Shown: positions 28,219 through 38,644 of the stretch, piece after piece
How the letters are laid out: each line of letters begins with the position of its first letter
How positions within the stretch are numbered: position 1 is the stretch's first letter
Assembly (NCBI GenBank): GCA_013298125.1
Contig: JAAFJP010000005.1
Location: 124,001 to 188,000 of the forward strand
DNA from: Cytophagales bacterium
Lineage (GTDB): Bacteria > Bacteroidota > Bacteroidia > Cytophagales > Spirosomataceae
Direction of reading: 5' to 3'
DNA: 64,000 nucleotides
Translations under genes and position numbers: made by a program
The notes under the pieces: generated by a model
Seen by the model: the letters and a program-made list of their open reading frames with translations, nothing else
Told to the model about the DNA's origin: nothing
Database searches by the model: none

Positions 28219-31200
28219 TCAATTTGGTTCTAATCCTGATACATTAAATGCTCCGTTTTTATTACCACCATCACTAATCTTCATTCTCTTATTACTGGCT
28301 ACTGCTATATTAGTATTAGCTCCGATAGTTTTACCACCAGTTTCTATGTCAATTTTTCCTATTCCAGTATTAGGGTCAACTGTCCATACTTTACTACTTG
28401 CAGGAGCTTTTACTTTCAAAGTACCACCATTTTTGAGGGTAGTAACACCTACATTTTGTCTTACTGTCAATAATGTCCCAGCACTCAGTTTGTTTTCAAT
28501 TAGGATAACTTCTTGAATCGTAGTTCCATTAGGAGCATATTTTACCAGCATAATATCAGCCTTCATAAACTGTCCAGCACTTTCATTTACCCATAATTGC
28601 ACTTCATTAAAAATTTTGTAGTCAGAAAGGTTTGTAATACCTAAACCATTTAATAAACTTGTTGTAACGGCATCGTTAGGTGTATTTTTCAGTAGGGTTG
28701 TTAATGCTCTATTTCCATAAAAGACACCATCGGCGGTTTTTTCAAGGAATTTAGTAACTCCCGCAGACCTGTTTATCCAAGACTCCACTTTGGTCATTGA
28801 GGGCGTTAAGGGCTTATTAAGAATAGTTTCCGCTATTAATTCGAGTTGGTCATCAGTAACTACAATGTCCTTTTTATGAGCGAGCATTTGCCTTACAAAC
28901 GAGATGTTTTGTGGGTCATTTACAAAATTCTTAAAATTTATATCATTACAATCAGTTAAAAAATCTACTAAGGTTGATGAACCATTATCATCCGTAAATC
29001 TGGCAACCAAGGCTTTTACATCAGGGTGCAGGTCATTAAACTTATTGAGATATACTCCTGAGTTTCTGACAAATTTAGAGTTATTTTTTCTCAGAATTAA
29101 CCATGAGTCAAGAGCTTCTGCAATTTTTGCTTGGTTGCCAGGGTATTGTCTTGCAATATCGTTGAAGGCTTGTATATCTTCTTTGAGACTAAGTACAAGT
29201 TCATTTCCAATATTGGCATCGGCAGCCCATTGTTCAATTTTTGTTAAATGTGGTTTTAGTGTAGGTGTTGCATCTATTAGCTCCCTCATAGCTGGGCATA
29301 ACGTTAAAGGAGCACACAAATTATGTACCAACGTTTGTTGCTTCCCTACATAATAAGTATGAGCGTCTTGCACTTCAAAATTATGAACGGTGGCAAGGGT
29401 ATCGTGGGCGTTAATTTGGGTAATGGGCAAGAGCATCCCAGCGAGGGTCAGGAGGTTCATGCCTTTACGGAGGTTTTGGGCAATTGTCCATTTTCCGTTG
29501 GTATAAAAAGGGTGTTCAGGGGTGGCGTGTAGGGTGTCTGAGCCTACGATTATGTCATAAATTTTGTTGGTTGTTTTGGTAAAAACATTGGTAACGGTTT
29601 TGATAAGGCTTTTTTGAGTTACTTCATCATAAGAATTCACCTGCGAGCCTATTTTTATGTTTTGTATGGGTGTTAGTCCAGTTGGTGTTGCGATGGGGGT
29701 GTTTGGGAGGAAACAACCGCCACCTTCATTCAAACATCTTGCTAACATATTCTCAACCCGAGAAATGTTATCGGTTTCGTTTAACGGAATTTCTCTAAGG
29801 GCTTTTCGTCCATCTATGTAAGCGTCTAAGGCTGATTTATTTATATTAGTAACAACAGAAGTGCCACCATAAATCATCGTGAAAACAGTCCAAGATTTTA
29901 AAAATGCAATTCCAGCATCACTGTTTCTCAACCGAGGTTCAAGCACACCATTAATAGCTACATCACCAGTTTGTACTACTAAATCTGTGACTGCCAAGAC
30001 TTTACGAATAATGTCTGGGGTTTTTAGGGCAGCTCTTACTTCTGCAACACCAGCAAAAGTGAGGGCAACATTGATAACAAGGTTAATTTTTTGTCCCACA
30101 ATTTGGTCGTTTCCATAATCCGCTGCCATGTATGCGTATAGGGCTGGTACAGTAATACTTTTTCCAGCTTCGTATGTTTTTCCACTGATGGTTTCAGCAT
30201 TCTGGAACTGGATAACGATGTAATCATAAGGACTCAATGCTGGGGTTTCATAATTGCGGTATGCGATATAAGGAGATCCGCCTCTATAATAAACAAATCC
30301 CCTTTTTGATTTAAGCGTAATTTTTACATCATTAGTCATGCTAAAATTAGTGCTTTCCCAAGAATATAGATTTGAGGTGATATAAACGTATTTTTTATCC
30401 TTAATGGCTGTTGTTACTTCTTCCACACTGGCTTCTTCGTTGATGGGAGTGGTAGCGTAACCTTGCTTAATCCAAGGAGATATAACTTCTAAAAATTCCT
30501 GCAATTCGGCATTTTCAAAACCATACGATTTATTGGTCATCCCTTTTAGAAGAGAGCAAGTAACGTATTGTGCTGAAAAGATCCTTTGTGTAATGGTGGT
30601 AGAGACTAAATCTTTCAATAATTTTTGCTGTTCTGTTCGTGTAGTAATAGACTTTACAATAGAGATTACCAATTTAGCGGTGTTAGCTGATTCAATTTCA
30701 AAACCGTTTCGTATTCCCGTAGCCGTAAGAACCTTAATCATTTTCAGTTTATTGTCGTAAGAAACTGACGCAAAACACGCAGGTTGCCAATAGTCATTCC
30801 AGGTGGTACGAACCTCATAACAACATTTAAGAGCCTTCACAATATCGTTTGCAGAAGGGGTTGATTGGCTCAGAACAACATCCAGACCTCCATTACAGTC
30901 CTGAGTTTTATAGCTTTGGAGAGCTGTGTAGAAGGTATTGAGTTTACTTAGATATGTTGCATTGTCTTTTATACCATTCCAGAAAGAATCATCAAAGCTA
31001 TATTTATACCTATTAATGTACATATCATACATAGACTCATTGGCATTAATAAATTCAGCAATTTCCTGTATTTTAGTTTCAGACCAATTTGGGTATTTTT
31101 TAAGTAAAAGTTGTTTAAAATCTTCTGCTCTTTTTCCAAGAATTACTGCACCCAGGTATTTCGCCAATAGATTAGCTCGTAATATTACTTCGGTAGATAC

Positions 31201-31989
31201 GTCTGAAACCCCTATTTTTCTTGCATCAACAATATAATCTGGTGGAAGAGTTAATCCAGAAGAATTTGTGAAAGAAATATGATAGCTAACGTTTGTGTAT
31301 GAGATATTATTTATTCTTTCACTCGGCGTTATAAAAGTGTGTTGCGTATATTGAGCGTACGATAGTATCACACATTTTGGTAAAACGCCTCCAACTTTGA
31401 TTTCTTGGCTAACCTTAGTATAGATAGAATCAAAAGTTGCTCGCATTGGAACGTGAGCAAAATAGCTACTTTTTACAGTTCCCCCTTGTGAAGGAGCAAT
31501 TAATTCCCCTTCAATGGGTTCTCTAAGGTTATAAATTTCACCCAACCACATATTTACACCTACATAAATTCTTCCATTCGCAACGGGGATAGTAGAATTT
31601 ATTGATGTAAGTTTACTTTCCAATACATCTCTTTCTTTATCAGTTAAATCTTTTGGAACCCCAATTTTTGGGGGGAATTTATAGATATAAGGTTTCCCAG
31701 TAATCGGGTCATTAACGACATTTAAGGCACTTGCATAATCAATCACATAAGAATTTTTATAAGATTCTCCATTACGGTCATTGATTTCGTTCATTGCCAT
31801 CAATTCAGCAAGGCGTTTTGAACCCACTTCAATATATTTATCAATCAATTCCTGAGATACAATGTTGGCACTATCCGCTTCAATCGTAGAACGCTTTGTA
31901 GGCTTTGAAGCAAAAGTATTTGTACTCAAAAAGATTGAATAAACCAAAAGAATACCCAAGCATTTCAATATGTTAAAACTATGTTTCAT
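28219..31989 (-). CDS. Polymorphic-toxin-like protein: Hint domain followed by REase-fold nuclease-like tip
   Basis: This is a 1256-residue exported protein (N-terminal hydrophobic signal, MKHSFNILKCLGILLVYSIF). Residues about 40-750 are a long helical and beta region of unknown family. A Hint autoprocessing domain spans about 759-891: catalytic Cys759 in GGGCFLPNTPIAT, the H block TLHATPEHPFYTNGKW, and the end VQDAHTYYVGKQQTLVHN. Such domains release the C-terminal toxin in polymorphic toxins. The tip (892-1256) is helical, then ends in a pattern typical of PD-(D/E)xK toxins: D1145 in KADIMLV, E1165 and K1167 in LIENKL, Q1178 in TVRQ. Its gene precedes the small cytoplasmic protein gene by 7 bp. 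Nuclease activity and targeting are inferred; the Hint call is strong. Confidence 0.82.
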   Translation of the reverse strand: MKHSFNILKCLGILLVYSIFLSTNTFASKPTKRSTIEADSANIVSQELIDKYIEVGSKRLAELMAMNEINDRNGESYKNSYVIDYASALNVVNDPITGKPYIYKFPPKIGVPKDLTDKERDVLESKLTSINSTIPVANGRIYVGVNMWLGEIYNLREPIEGELIAPSQGGTVKSSYFAHVPMRATFDSIYTKVSQEIKVGGVLPKCVILSYAQYTQHTFITPSERINNISYTNVSYHISFTNSSGLTLPPDYIVDARKIGVSDVSTEVILRANLLAKYLGAVILGKRAEDFKQLLLKKYPNWSETKIQEIAEFINANESMYDMYINRYKYSFDDSFWNGIKDNATYLSKLNTFYTALQSYKTQDCNGGLDVVLSQSTPSANDIVKALKCCYEVRTTWNDYWQPACFASVSYDNKLKMIKVLTATGIRNGFEIESANTAKLVISIVKSITTRTEQQKLLKDLVSTTITQRIFSAQYVTCSLLKGMTNKSYGFENAELQEFLEVISPWIKQGYATTPINEEASVEEVTTAIKDKKYVYITSNLYSWESTNFSMTNDVKITLKSKRGFVYYRGGSPYIAYRNYETPALSPYDYIVIQFQNAETISGKTYEAGKSITVPALYAYMAADYGNDQIVGQKINLVINVALTFAGVAEVRAALKTPDIIRKVLAVTDLVVQTGDVAINGVLEPRLRNSDAGIAFLKSWTVFTMIYGGTSVVTNINKSALDAYIDGRKALREIPLNETDNISRVENMLARCLNEGGGCFLPNTPIATPTGLTPIQNIKIGSQVNSYDEVTQKSLIKTVTNVFTKTTNKIYDIIVGSDTLHATPEHPFYTNGKWTIAQNLRKGMNLLTLAGMLLPITQINAHDTLATVHNFEVQDAHTYYVGKQQTLVHNLCAPLTLCPAMRELIDATPTLKPHLTKIEQWAADANIGNELVLSLKEDIQAFNDIARQYPGNQAKIAEALDSWLILRKNNSKFVRNSGVYLNKFNDLHPDVKALVARFTDDNGSSTLVDFLTDCNDINFKNFVNDPQNISFVRQMLAHKKDIVVTDDQLELIAETILNKPLTPSMTKVESWINRSAGVTKFLEKTADGVFYGNRALTTLLKNTPNDAVTTSLLNGLGITNLSDYKIFNEVQLWVNESAGQFMKADIMLVKYAPNGTTIQEVILIENKLSAGTLLTVRQNVGVTTLKNGGTLKVKAPASSKVWTVDPNTGIGKIDIETGGKTIGANTNIAVASNKRMKISDGGNKNGAFNVSGLEPN

Positions 31990-32049
31990 TAGATGATAAT
32001 TTTACAGGTTGTTTCTCCTTTGTAGGAGAGTATATATTTTGTGTATCGC

Positions 32050-35000
32050 TTATTTGCTATAAACTTTTTGAATCAATATTTTCTTAATATCCTCCAAGAA
32101 AATTGGTTTGATTGTACTTATAATGGTCGCATCGGGCGTAACAGGGCTTTTAGAAAGTTCTGCATAGATATAATCAGCCATTACTTGTACATTACCAGCC
32201 AATCGCAAACGTTTCGCAAGGGCAATCGCCTCTGCCCGTGAAGATTTCACCTGTTCGGAGAAATAATCTTGTATCAAAGATTCGTTATAGGCAATTTCAG
32301 CATTGTAATAATCCAAAGTTTTTGCATCTGTAATTTTAGAAGTTACGGTTTCACCTTCTGCAAAAATCGCATTTGGTAAAGATTTTTCCAATGAACCATC
32401 AGAGGCAGGGTTAAACGCTGGGTCTATCACGGTTGCCTTTGCATTACGAGTATTCAAAAGGATTGTTTTGTTTGCTCTTGCAGTGGTCTGTATCTGGGTG
32501 AGCGTTGCAGTAACAATCCTCACCCAATCATCCTTATATTTATCAATTTTATCTTGTAATGCTTGCTGCTCTTTTTTAAGAGAATCCCCTGCGGCGGTAC
32601 ACTGTGCGGGGGTAAATGTGCCATTGTTACACTTCTTCTGAATATCTACCAACTGAGCGGCATTTTTATTTTTCTCATCTACCAACTTTTTAGGCAAGTC
32701 ATTGTCTGAGGCAATCATTTGCTTTGCCATTGCTTTGGCACGTCTTTCGTCCAAAGTCCCAAAGTTCAAATCAATCAATGATTTTGTGAGGTCTTTGATG
32801 TCATTGTAGAGCTTTACGGCATCATCATAAGCGGCACCAGGGTTTACAACAGCTCCCCAATTAGGGTCATAAACGGTTTTGGCAGCCCCTGCTACTAAGT
32901 ATTTACATTCATTAATTTTGGCACTATCAAAGTCCATTTGCACCTTCACAAAGTTCAGGTAAGGCATTTTGATATATCCTTTTCCTTTGAAAGTATATGG
33001 TTCTGTTTGAGAAACGGCATCCACAACAATCTCAAAATCACCCACAAAAAATGATTCACCAATCTCTAATGTTTCTTTAAAAATTTCCTGAGATAAATCT
33101 GGTGTTGGTACTTTCCCACAGTTAGCATAATTGGCAGGTGCTTCGCATTTTCTACGGCAATCTACCATTATTTTCATCGTATCAGGAAAACACTGAAAGC
33201 CAGGTCCAGATTCTTCATCAGAGCGTTTTTCGCCCATGACAACTTGGTATATGCCAAAAGGTATTTTATCTCTGAGTCCAATAGACATATTTTTGGTATT
33301 GGCACTAAGCCAAAGTGTATCTATGATAGGGGCTTCACCAACTACGGCTACACTATCAGCATCTTTAACACGAGTAACTCTGATAAATCCACGCCAATTG
33401 AGGGTTCTATTTTTTACGACAACCTGCATTTTAGCCCAACGTTTGTTGGTTTGTATGTAGCATGTTGGGGTTACTTGTGCGGTGAGTTTACATTGGAAAG
33501 GCTGTATTAATACCTTAACATTTCCATGATTAATACAACCATATTGGTCGGTTACTTTTACTTTGTAGAAACCATTATCAGAAACTTGGATATTGTTTTT
33601 GTATATCGTATCAAAAGGAGCAACTGAACTATAATTTGTTGGAGGAGTCATTGGGAAGGTCAAAACCGTACCAGTACCAATAGTTGGGTCAGTAGCACTA
33701 TACATCCATTGATAAGAAGACCCTGCAACTTTATTCGCCCAAACTTTCAACATATCTCCTGTCTCAATTTGAGAAGTTCCACCATCAGTGCTATTAGAAG
33801 AAATACCAACAGAAACAGGTAATATCACATTAACCGTTGTAGAAGCCAAGCCCACACACCCACGTCTATCGGTAGCTGTTACGTCATAAACACCTCCATT
33901 GGCAGATTGAGCATTGTTAATTGGCATCGGCTGCACCAAGTTATTTTTAAACCATGTAAAGTTTACAGGTGTCGCTGGTCTTGATTCTGTTGTAAAGGTG
34001 ATTGGGTCATTGATATTAGCTTTGTTTACAGCCCATGAGCCATTGATATTTGGCAAGTCTATTTCAAACGAACCAGCACCACCTGCTGAGGTGAAATTGG
34101 TGATGCTGGTGGTGTTTCCGATATCGCATCTGGTGTTATTATTACAGTTGTTATAAGAACCTCCATCAAACGTTATATACTTTTTAACTGAATCTCTGGG
34201 GATAGTTAAATTTTCCAAACCATTTACATGATCTTGATGGACTAAAAAGTCTGTTTGATTATCAGCTGTTGAATACCACCACGCTTTTGCACACCCATTT
34301 TGGATTTTAATAACAGTTTTGTGTCGAGTATCGCTACCTTGGTTTCCGAAAAGTTGCCCCTCAGTAAAAACATAATTTCCTGCTTTTACGCAAGTTGCAC
34401 TCTTAGCCTTTTGGATAATGGTAACAGTGTTTGTATTAGGGGTAGGTGTACCCGTTATATTAAGCGTTATCGTTCTATCGGTCAGACCAGTATTTTCAGC
34501 TAAGTTAAAATCTACTTTTATCTTACCACTACCTACCGAAGCGGTGGCATTTAAATTTATTGTTGAACCTTGACATACGTCGAATTTTGGTTGAACAGTA
34601 ATAACTGGTAGAGCAAAGTTGGTAACGACAGTACTCGCTGTTGCCGTACAACCTTTAATATCCGTAAACTTAACATTGTAAGTAGTTGGCGTTGAGTTGG
34701 CTGCCAAAACCGAAGGGGTTTGAGAACCACTGATAAATTGCCCTGTAGCATCAGTCCATGTATATTTTACATCACCGATATTATTGGGTATATCAGTAAC
34801 AATCTCGGCGTTTAATGTTGCTTGCTTATTAACACAGGCGGGTATATTAGTTGCTGAGACGGTTGGTAGTTTATTTACTTTGAAATAAACCCTTTGTTGG
34901 GTATTCCATTTGGGATTACCATTAGCATCAGGGCAAATGACTTTAAAGTAACCACTTTTTAAAGCTGTATAATTAAGTACACGTCTGTTTCGTCCATCAA

Positions 35001-38000
35001 CAGTATCCCAAACTGCTAATCCTATTCCATCAATCACGAAACCAGCATTATTAGCAATTGCTGGGGAAGAATATGTTCCATCATCTAAATGTTCTTCATA
35101 TAGTGCACTACCCGTATTTCCACAACCACTCATCATGAGTTTCATTACTCCAGAACCACAAAACTCTGTTTGTCCATCAGGAGTCAAGTTAACTGCTGAT
35201 GGAATTTCACACTCATTAAAATCAAACACCTGCATCGTGATTTCTGCAAAGTTGGGTGCTACTAAGGCTGCTCCAGCACAAGTAACTTTGTAATTAGCTG
35301 TTTGGTTGATTACTTCACTAAATTTTATACCTTCTTTGACGAAAGTATTATTTTTATACCATTTGGCTTTGGTATTATCAGGACAACCATTTACTTCGAG
35401 ATTCACCCATCCTTTTCCACAGAATTTGTCGTACTGATGGGTTGTGTTATTGATAAGCGTTGGAGTTGGTGAATTACACCCTGCTGCACCCACGGTGAAG
35501 GTTATTTGTTTCCAACTAAATTCTTTTGTATTATCAGTAGGGTCTATACAATTATAGCCAATTGTGGTTGTCTTAGTAATAGTCCCACGAATCACGGAAG
35601 CAAACCTCCCCCCATTAATTTCAGGATTGTTTGAATACCAGCTTATTTTATTGTTATCTGGACATCCTTGAGCATATAACTCTATCCATCCTTTTGTACA
35701 GAAAGCAGTTTTACCCCCTGGTGTTTTGTTTACGATGATATTATTTCCGTCAAAACATGATGAGTATGGATAAACTAAAAACTCAATTTGTTTTATTGGA
35801 CCCACTAAGGTAGAGCCATTTACGGACTTACATTGTAATTTTATTATATGATAAGCACTAATATTATTACTTATTGTAGCGAGATTGTTAATGATAGCAG
35901 CATTGACAGTCCATTGTACTTTACTATTATCCTGACATCCCGTTGCTCTAAGAGAAAAAGTACCTTGTCCACAAAATGATGTAACATTATTTGGGGTCTC
36001 GTTGATTATTTGAGGGTTTACAAGTGGTTCTCCTAATATTACTAATGTATTATCTGAAAGAGTATTACAGCCCGTTTTACTCACGTACACGGTATAGACT
36101 CCATTATGGGTAGTCCATGTTGGGTTTGTAATTAATGATGATCTATTGGTTGAATAATACCCGTTAGGTCCAGTCCATACAAATGTACATCCAGAACAAT
36201 CGGGCGTTTGTAATACTAAATTTGTACCATCACCTTCATTAAAATTACCACTATTATTGGATGCAGAAACTGACATTACTGCACATGGGTCAGGAGATAT
36301 GACAGCTGTTACTTTTTCTCTACCACTTGCACAACCACTGGTGTTACAAGAGACATAATAGTCCTTAGTTTCTGTTATAAACTCGGAGAATGAACCACCC
36401 GTTCCAATAGATGAACCGCCCGATGAATTTCTGTACCATGTTACAATTCCTGATGCACAAGTGGCAGTTACAGTAATTGTATTTGCGGATATTTTACTAT
36501 CGCCAGCAAATGGAAATGGTGATGCAGGTCCACCCAAGGCATTAACGACAGCATCGTTTGAGGCAATACAACCATTATTATCCCTAACAAATATTTTATA
36601 CGTTCCAACCGATAATCCAGAAAATGTTGATGAGGAAGAATAATCACCAATTGCTCCATTTCTATAATATTCATAAGGAGCTACACCATCTCCACCACCT
36701 GCAACAATAACCCCATCAGATGAATTACATGAGGCATCCGTTACGTTCAAGCCTATTTTTAGCGTTGAATTGTTACAAGCATTTATTACAGTTTTATCAT
36801 CTCCATTTCCACTTGAACATCCGTCTGAATGTACACATTTAAAATTAAACTTTGTCGGAGAACTAATTGAAGGTTTTACAGAGGTCAAATTCCAGCTTTG
36901 GCTATCATCTTGTTTCCAATATAATGTGCTTCCCGTCGCACAATTTCCTCCCAAAGTTATTTCTGTCAATCTTCCTGATACGACTGATGTGGGAGAAACG
37001 GAGGTGTTTGTGGGGGGTGTTGCAGTGCAAATGGAGATACCTACAGATTCCATCCCGCTTATACAAGTACCGCTTTCACATCTTGCGTAGTAAGTGGTTG
37101 AAACCGTTGGACTAACTGGTGGAATTACAGCCGTTGTACCATTCGAATTTGCATACCATTTTATTGTACCTGTTGCACAAGTCCCTGATAAAGACCAGTT
37201 TGTTGCGTTTTTAGGGGCTGAGAGGTTTGTTGGTTTAGATGGGGTTACATCTTCAACTGCTTTACGAAAACCAAAGTTACAACCAAAAGCCTTATTTGAT
37301 TCTAAGTTTCCTCCAATTCCGATATCTAAGTGTGTACTCGTTGAACTTCCTAAAAGTGAAAAAGTTTGACTTTGTGAAGAACTAACTATATATTTCCCTC
37401 CAGGGTTTGTACTAATCTGTGTATCATCCCCACATCCAATTACACATTGACAAGAGCCTGTGTGCCAATATAAGTAAACATCAGTATTATTAGTATTTGT
37501 AGAAGTAATAGTTCCTTCGACTTTAATTATTTTGCCATTACAACTATCTGCTCTTGTAACACATACTTTTATTGATCCACTCGTATTACAGACCGCTACT
37601 CCTTCTATTCTTGCACTTTTATAAGAAGGGGTATATTCGTAATATTTTTTTTCTTGACCATCAATAATTTTTACAGACTTCTCCCCCTTCCAAATAAACT
37701 CACTCTCCACATTACTCCCTTCAAACCCCCTCAAAACCATAAATTTAGCCTCATCATGAGCATATTCAAATTTACCTTTAATCGTAAAAACAGCCTGTGG
37801 GTTGTTAGCATCTACTGGCTTAGTACAAAAATCTGTATAGTCTCCACCAGTTTGTAAGAATCCTTTTGGGGTAACTACTCTTAGTACATACTTATACCAT
37901 TCAGGCAAAAAACGTACACCATTATTTACGCCATAGTCCACCCAATCAACGGTTACGGTTAGTTCTATTTCTTCTCCCACAGCTACACTGTCTTTATTAG

Positions 38001-38376
38001 AGCTAATCGTAAAACGGAAAGGGTCTGGTCCTACGTTTTTATTAAAATTGGTTGTGATGGTTTGTATGCCTTTACCTGTAAGTGATAAAGGAGTGAATGA
38101 AGGCATTTTTACATCCTCAGTTAATACTAATGGAGATATGGGTAAAACCTTACGTTTAACTTTATTAGGTGTGGGTAAAGTTTCATCTTTTTTAGGTCGG
38201 TCTGTTTTTCCACCTACTTCTGCACGTGGTTTTGTGGGATTGCTGGTTTCTTTGCTTTTATCTTTATTTGGTTTTAACTCTGTATCAAACAGATATACCA
38301 TTGCACGAGGTGTATTGGCGTGCAACATAAAGAAAAATAAAAATACAAGCGAGAACTTCGTGTAAAGTGGTCTCAT
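32050..38376 (-). CDS. Giant secreted surface protein, first gene of the toxin/surface operon
   Basis: This 2108-residue protein has an N-terminal export signal (LVFLFFFMLHANTPRA) and a Lys/Pro-rich linker (about 35-75). A beta-rich head (about 90-260) is followed by many Ig-like units, such as NYSVSPTSV-type and SPKPTNLSAPK segments. Between about 820 and 1120 there are four copies of a Cys-paired module, each starting FCGxG or FCTKGW and containing GCPDNxKxxWY. Near 1700-1790 a domain with FVGDFEIVVDAVSQ and KGYIKMPYLNFVKVQ resembles a module I associate with Bacteroidota Rhs-type and toxin proteins; that link is from memory and tentative. The C-terminal 300 residues are long helices, probably coiled coils. 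No T9SS sorting domain is evident. It may be a display platform for the next gene product. Confidence 0.72.
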   Translation of the reverse strand: MRPLYTKFSLVFLFFFMLHANTPRAMVYLFDTELKPNKDKSKETSNPTKPRAEVGGKTDRPKKDETLPTPNKVKRKVLPISPLVLTEDVKMPSFTPLSLTGKGIQTITTNFNKNVGPDPFRFTISSNKDSVAVGEEIELTVTVDWVDYGVNNGVRFLPEWYKYVLRVVTPKGFLQTGGDYTDFCTKPVDANNPQAVFTIKGKFEYAHDEAKFMVLRGFEGSNVESEFIWKGEKSVKIIDGQEKKYYEYTPSYKSARIEGVAVCNTSGSIKVCVTRADSCNGKIIKVEGTITSTNTNNTDVYLYWHTGSCQCVIGCGDDTQISTNPGGKYIVSSSQSQTFSLLGSSTSTHLDIGIGGNLESNKAFGCNFGFRKAVEDVTPSKPTNLSAPKNATNWSLSGTCATGTIKWYANSNGTTAVIPPVSPTVSTTYYARCESGTCISGMESVGISICTATPPTNTSVSPTSVVSGRLTEITLGGNCATGSTLYWKQDDSQSWNLTSVKPSISSPTKFNFKCVHSDGCSSGNGDDKTVINACNNSTLKIGLNVTDASCNSSDGVIVAGGGDGVAPYEYYRNGAIGDYSSSSTFSGLSVGTYKIFVRDNNGCIASNDAVVNALGGPASPFPFAGDSKISANTITVTATCASGIVTWYRNSSGGSSIGTGGSFSEFITETKDYYVSCNTSGCASGREKVTAVISPDPCAVMSVSASNNSGNFNEGDGTNLVLQTPDCSGCTFVWTGPNGYYSTNRSSLITNPTWTTHNGVYTVYVSKTGCNTLSDNTLVILGEPLVNPQIINETPNNVTSFCGQGTFSLRATGCQDNSKVQWTVNAAIINNLATISNNISAYHIIKLQCKSVNGSTLVGPIKQIEFLVYPYSSCFDGNNIIVNKTPGGKTAFCTKGWIELYAQGCPDNNKISWYSNNPEINGGRFASVIRGTITKTTTIGYNCIDPTDNTKEFSWKQITFTVGAAGCNSPTPTLINNTTHQYDKFCGKGWVNLEVNGCPDNTKAKWYKNNTFVKEGIKFSEVINQTANYKVTCAGAALVAPNFAEITMQVFDFNECEIPSAVNLTPDGQTEFCGSGVMKLMMSGCGNTGSALYEEHLDDGTYSSPAIANNAGFVIDGIGLAVWDTVDGRNRRVLNYTALKSGYFKVICPDANGNPKWNTQQRVYFKVNKLPTVSATNIPACVNKQATLNAEIVTDIPNNIGDVKYTWTDATGQFISGSQTPSVLAANSTPTTYNVKFTDIKGCTATASTVVTNFALPVITVQPKFDVCQGSTINLNATASVGSGKIKVDFNLAENTGLTDRTITLNITGTPTPNTNTVTIIQKAKSATCVKAGNYVFTEGQLFGNQGSDTRHKTVIKIQNGCAKAWWYSTADNQTDFLVHQDHVNGLENLTIPRDSVKKYITFDGGSYNNCNNNTRCDIGNTTSITNFTSAGGAGSFEIDLPNINGSWAVNKANINDPITFTTESRPATPVNFTWFKNNLVQPMPINNAQSANGGVYDVTATDRRGCVGLASTTVNVILPVSVGISSNSTDGGTSQIETGDMLKVWANKVAGSSYQWMYSATDPTIGTGTVLTFPMTPPTNYSSVAPFDTIYKNNIQVSDNGFYKVKVTDQYGCINHGNVKVLIQPFQCKLTAQVTPTCYIQTNKRWAKMQVVVKNRTLNWRGFIRVTRVKDADSVAVVGEAPIIDTLWLSANTKNMSIGLRDKIPFGIYQVVMGEKRSDEESGPGFQCFPDTMKIMVDCRRKCEAPANYANCGKVPTPDLSQEIFKETLEIGESFFVGDFEIVVDAVSQTEPYTFKGKGYIKMPYLNFVKVQMDFDSAKINECKYLVAGAAKTVYDPNWGAVVNPGAAYDDAVKLYNDIKDLTKSLIDLNFGTLDERRAKAMAKQMIASDNDLPKKLVDEKNKNAAQLVDIQKKCNNGTFTPAQCTAAGDSLKKEQQALQDKIDKYKDDWVRIVTATLTQIQTTARANKTILLNTRNAKATVIDPAFNPASDGSLEKSLPNAIFAEGETVTSKITDAKTLDYYNAEIAYNESLIQDYFSEQVKSSRAEAIALAKRLRLAGNVQVMADYIYAELSKSPVTPDATIISTIKPIFLEDIKKILIQKVYSK

Positions 38377-38564
38377 AGAACAGTATTTATTTAATTGTAT
38401 GGGTTCAAAAAATGTTATGCCAATTCTGTATTAGATAGAATTGTTGTTTTACATCAAAGGAAGGAAAGGCAAATTGGCAATCAAGCGGAATTTTGATTCA
38501 TCAGTGGCGTAATACCTTTGAGTCACTTACAAAATTATCAAATGGTATTTTATGAAACAATAGT

Positions 38565-38632
38565 CCATATGGTGGATTTTTTGGCGTGTTTTCTCCGCCT
38601 TATGGTGGAGATTTTCTCAACCATAAGGTGGA
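38565..38632. promoter_or_regulatory. Three copies of CCWTAWGGTGGA upstream of the surface operon
   Basis: A 12-bp motif occurs three times in the same direction: CCATATGGTGGA (38565-38576), CCTTATGGTGGA (38598-38609) and CCATAAGGTGGA (38621-38632). Each has a near-palindromic CCWTAWGG core. The middle copy also forms a small hairpin with CTCCGCC at 38593-38599. They lie 190-260 bp upstream of the giant surface gene and directly after the response-regulator gene. The 269-bp gap holds nothing else I can read. Binding by a regulator is inferred. Confidence 0.5.
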
Positions 38633-38644
38633 GAACGCTATCAA

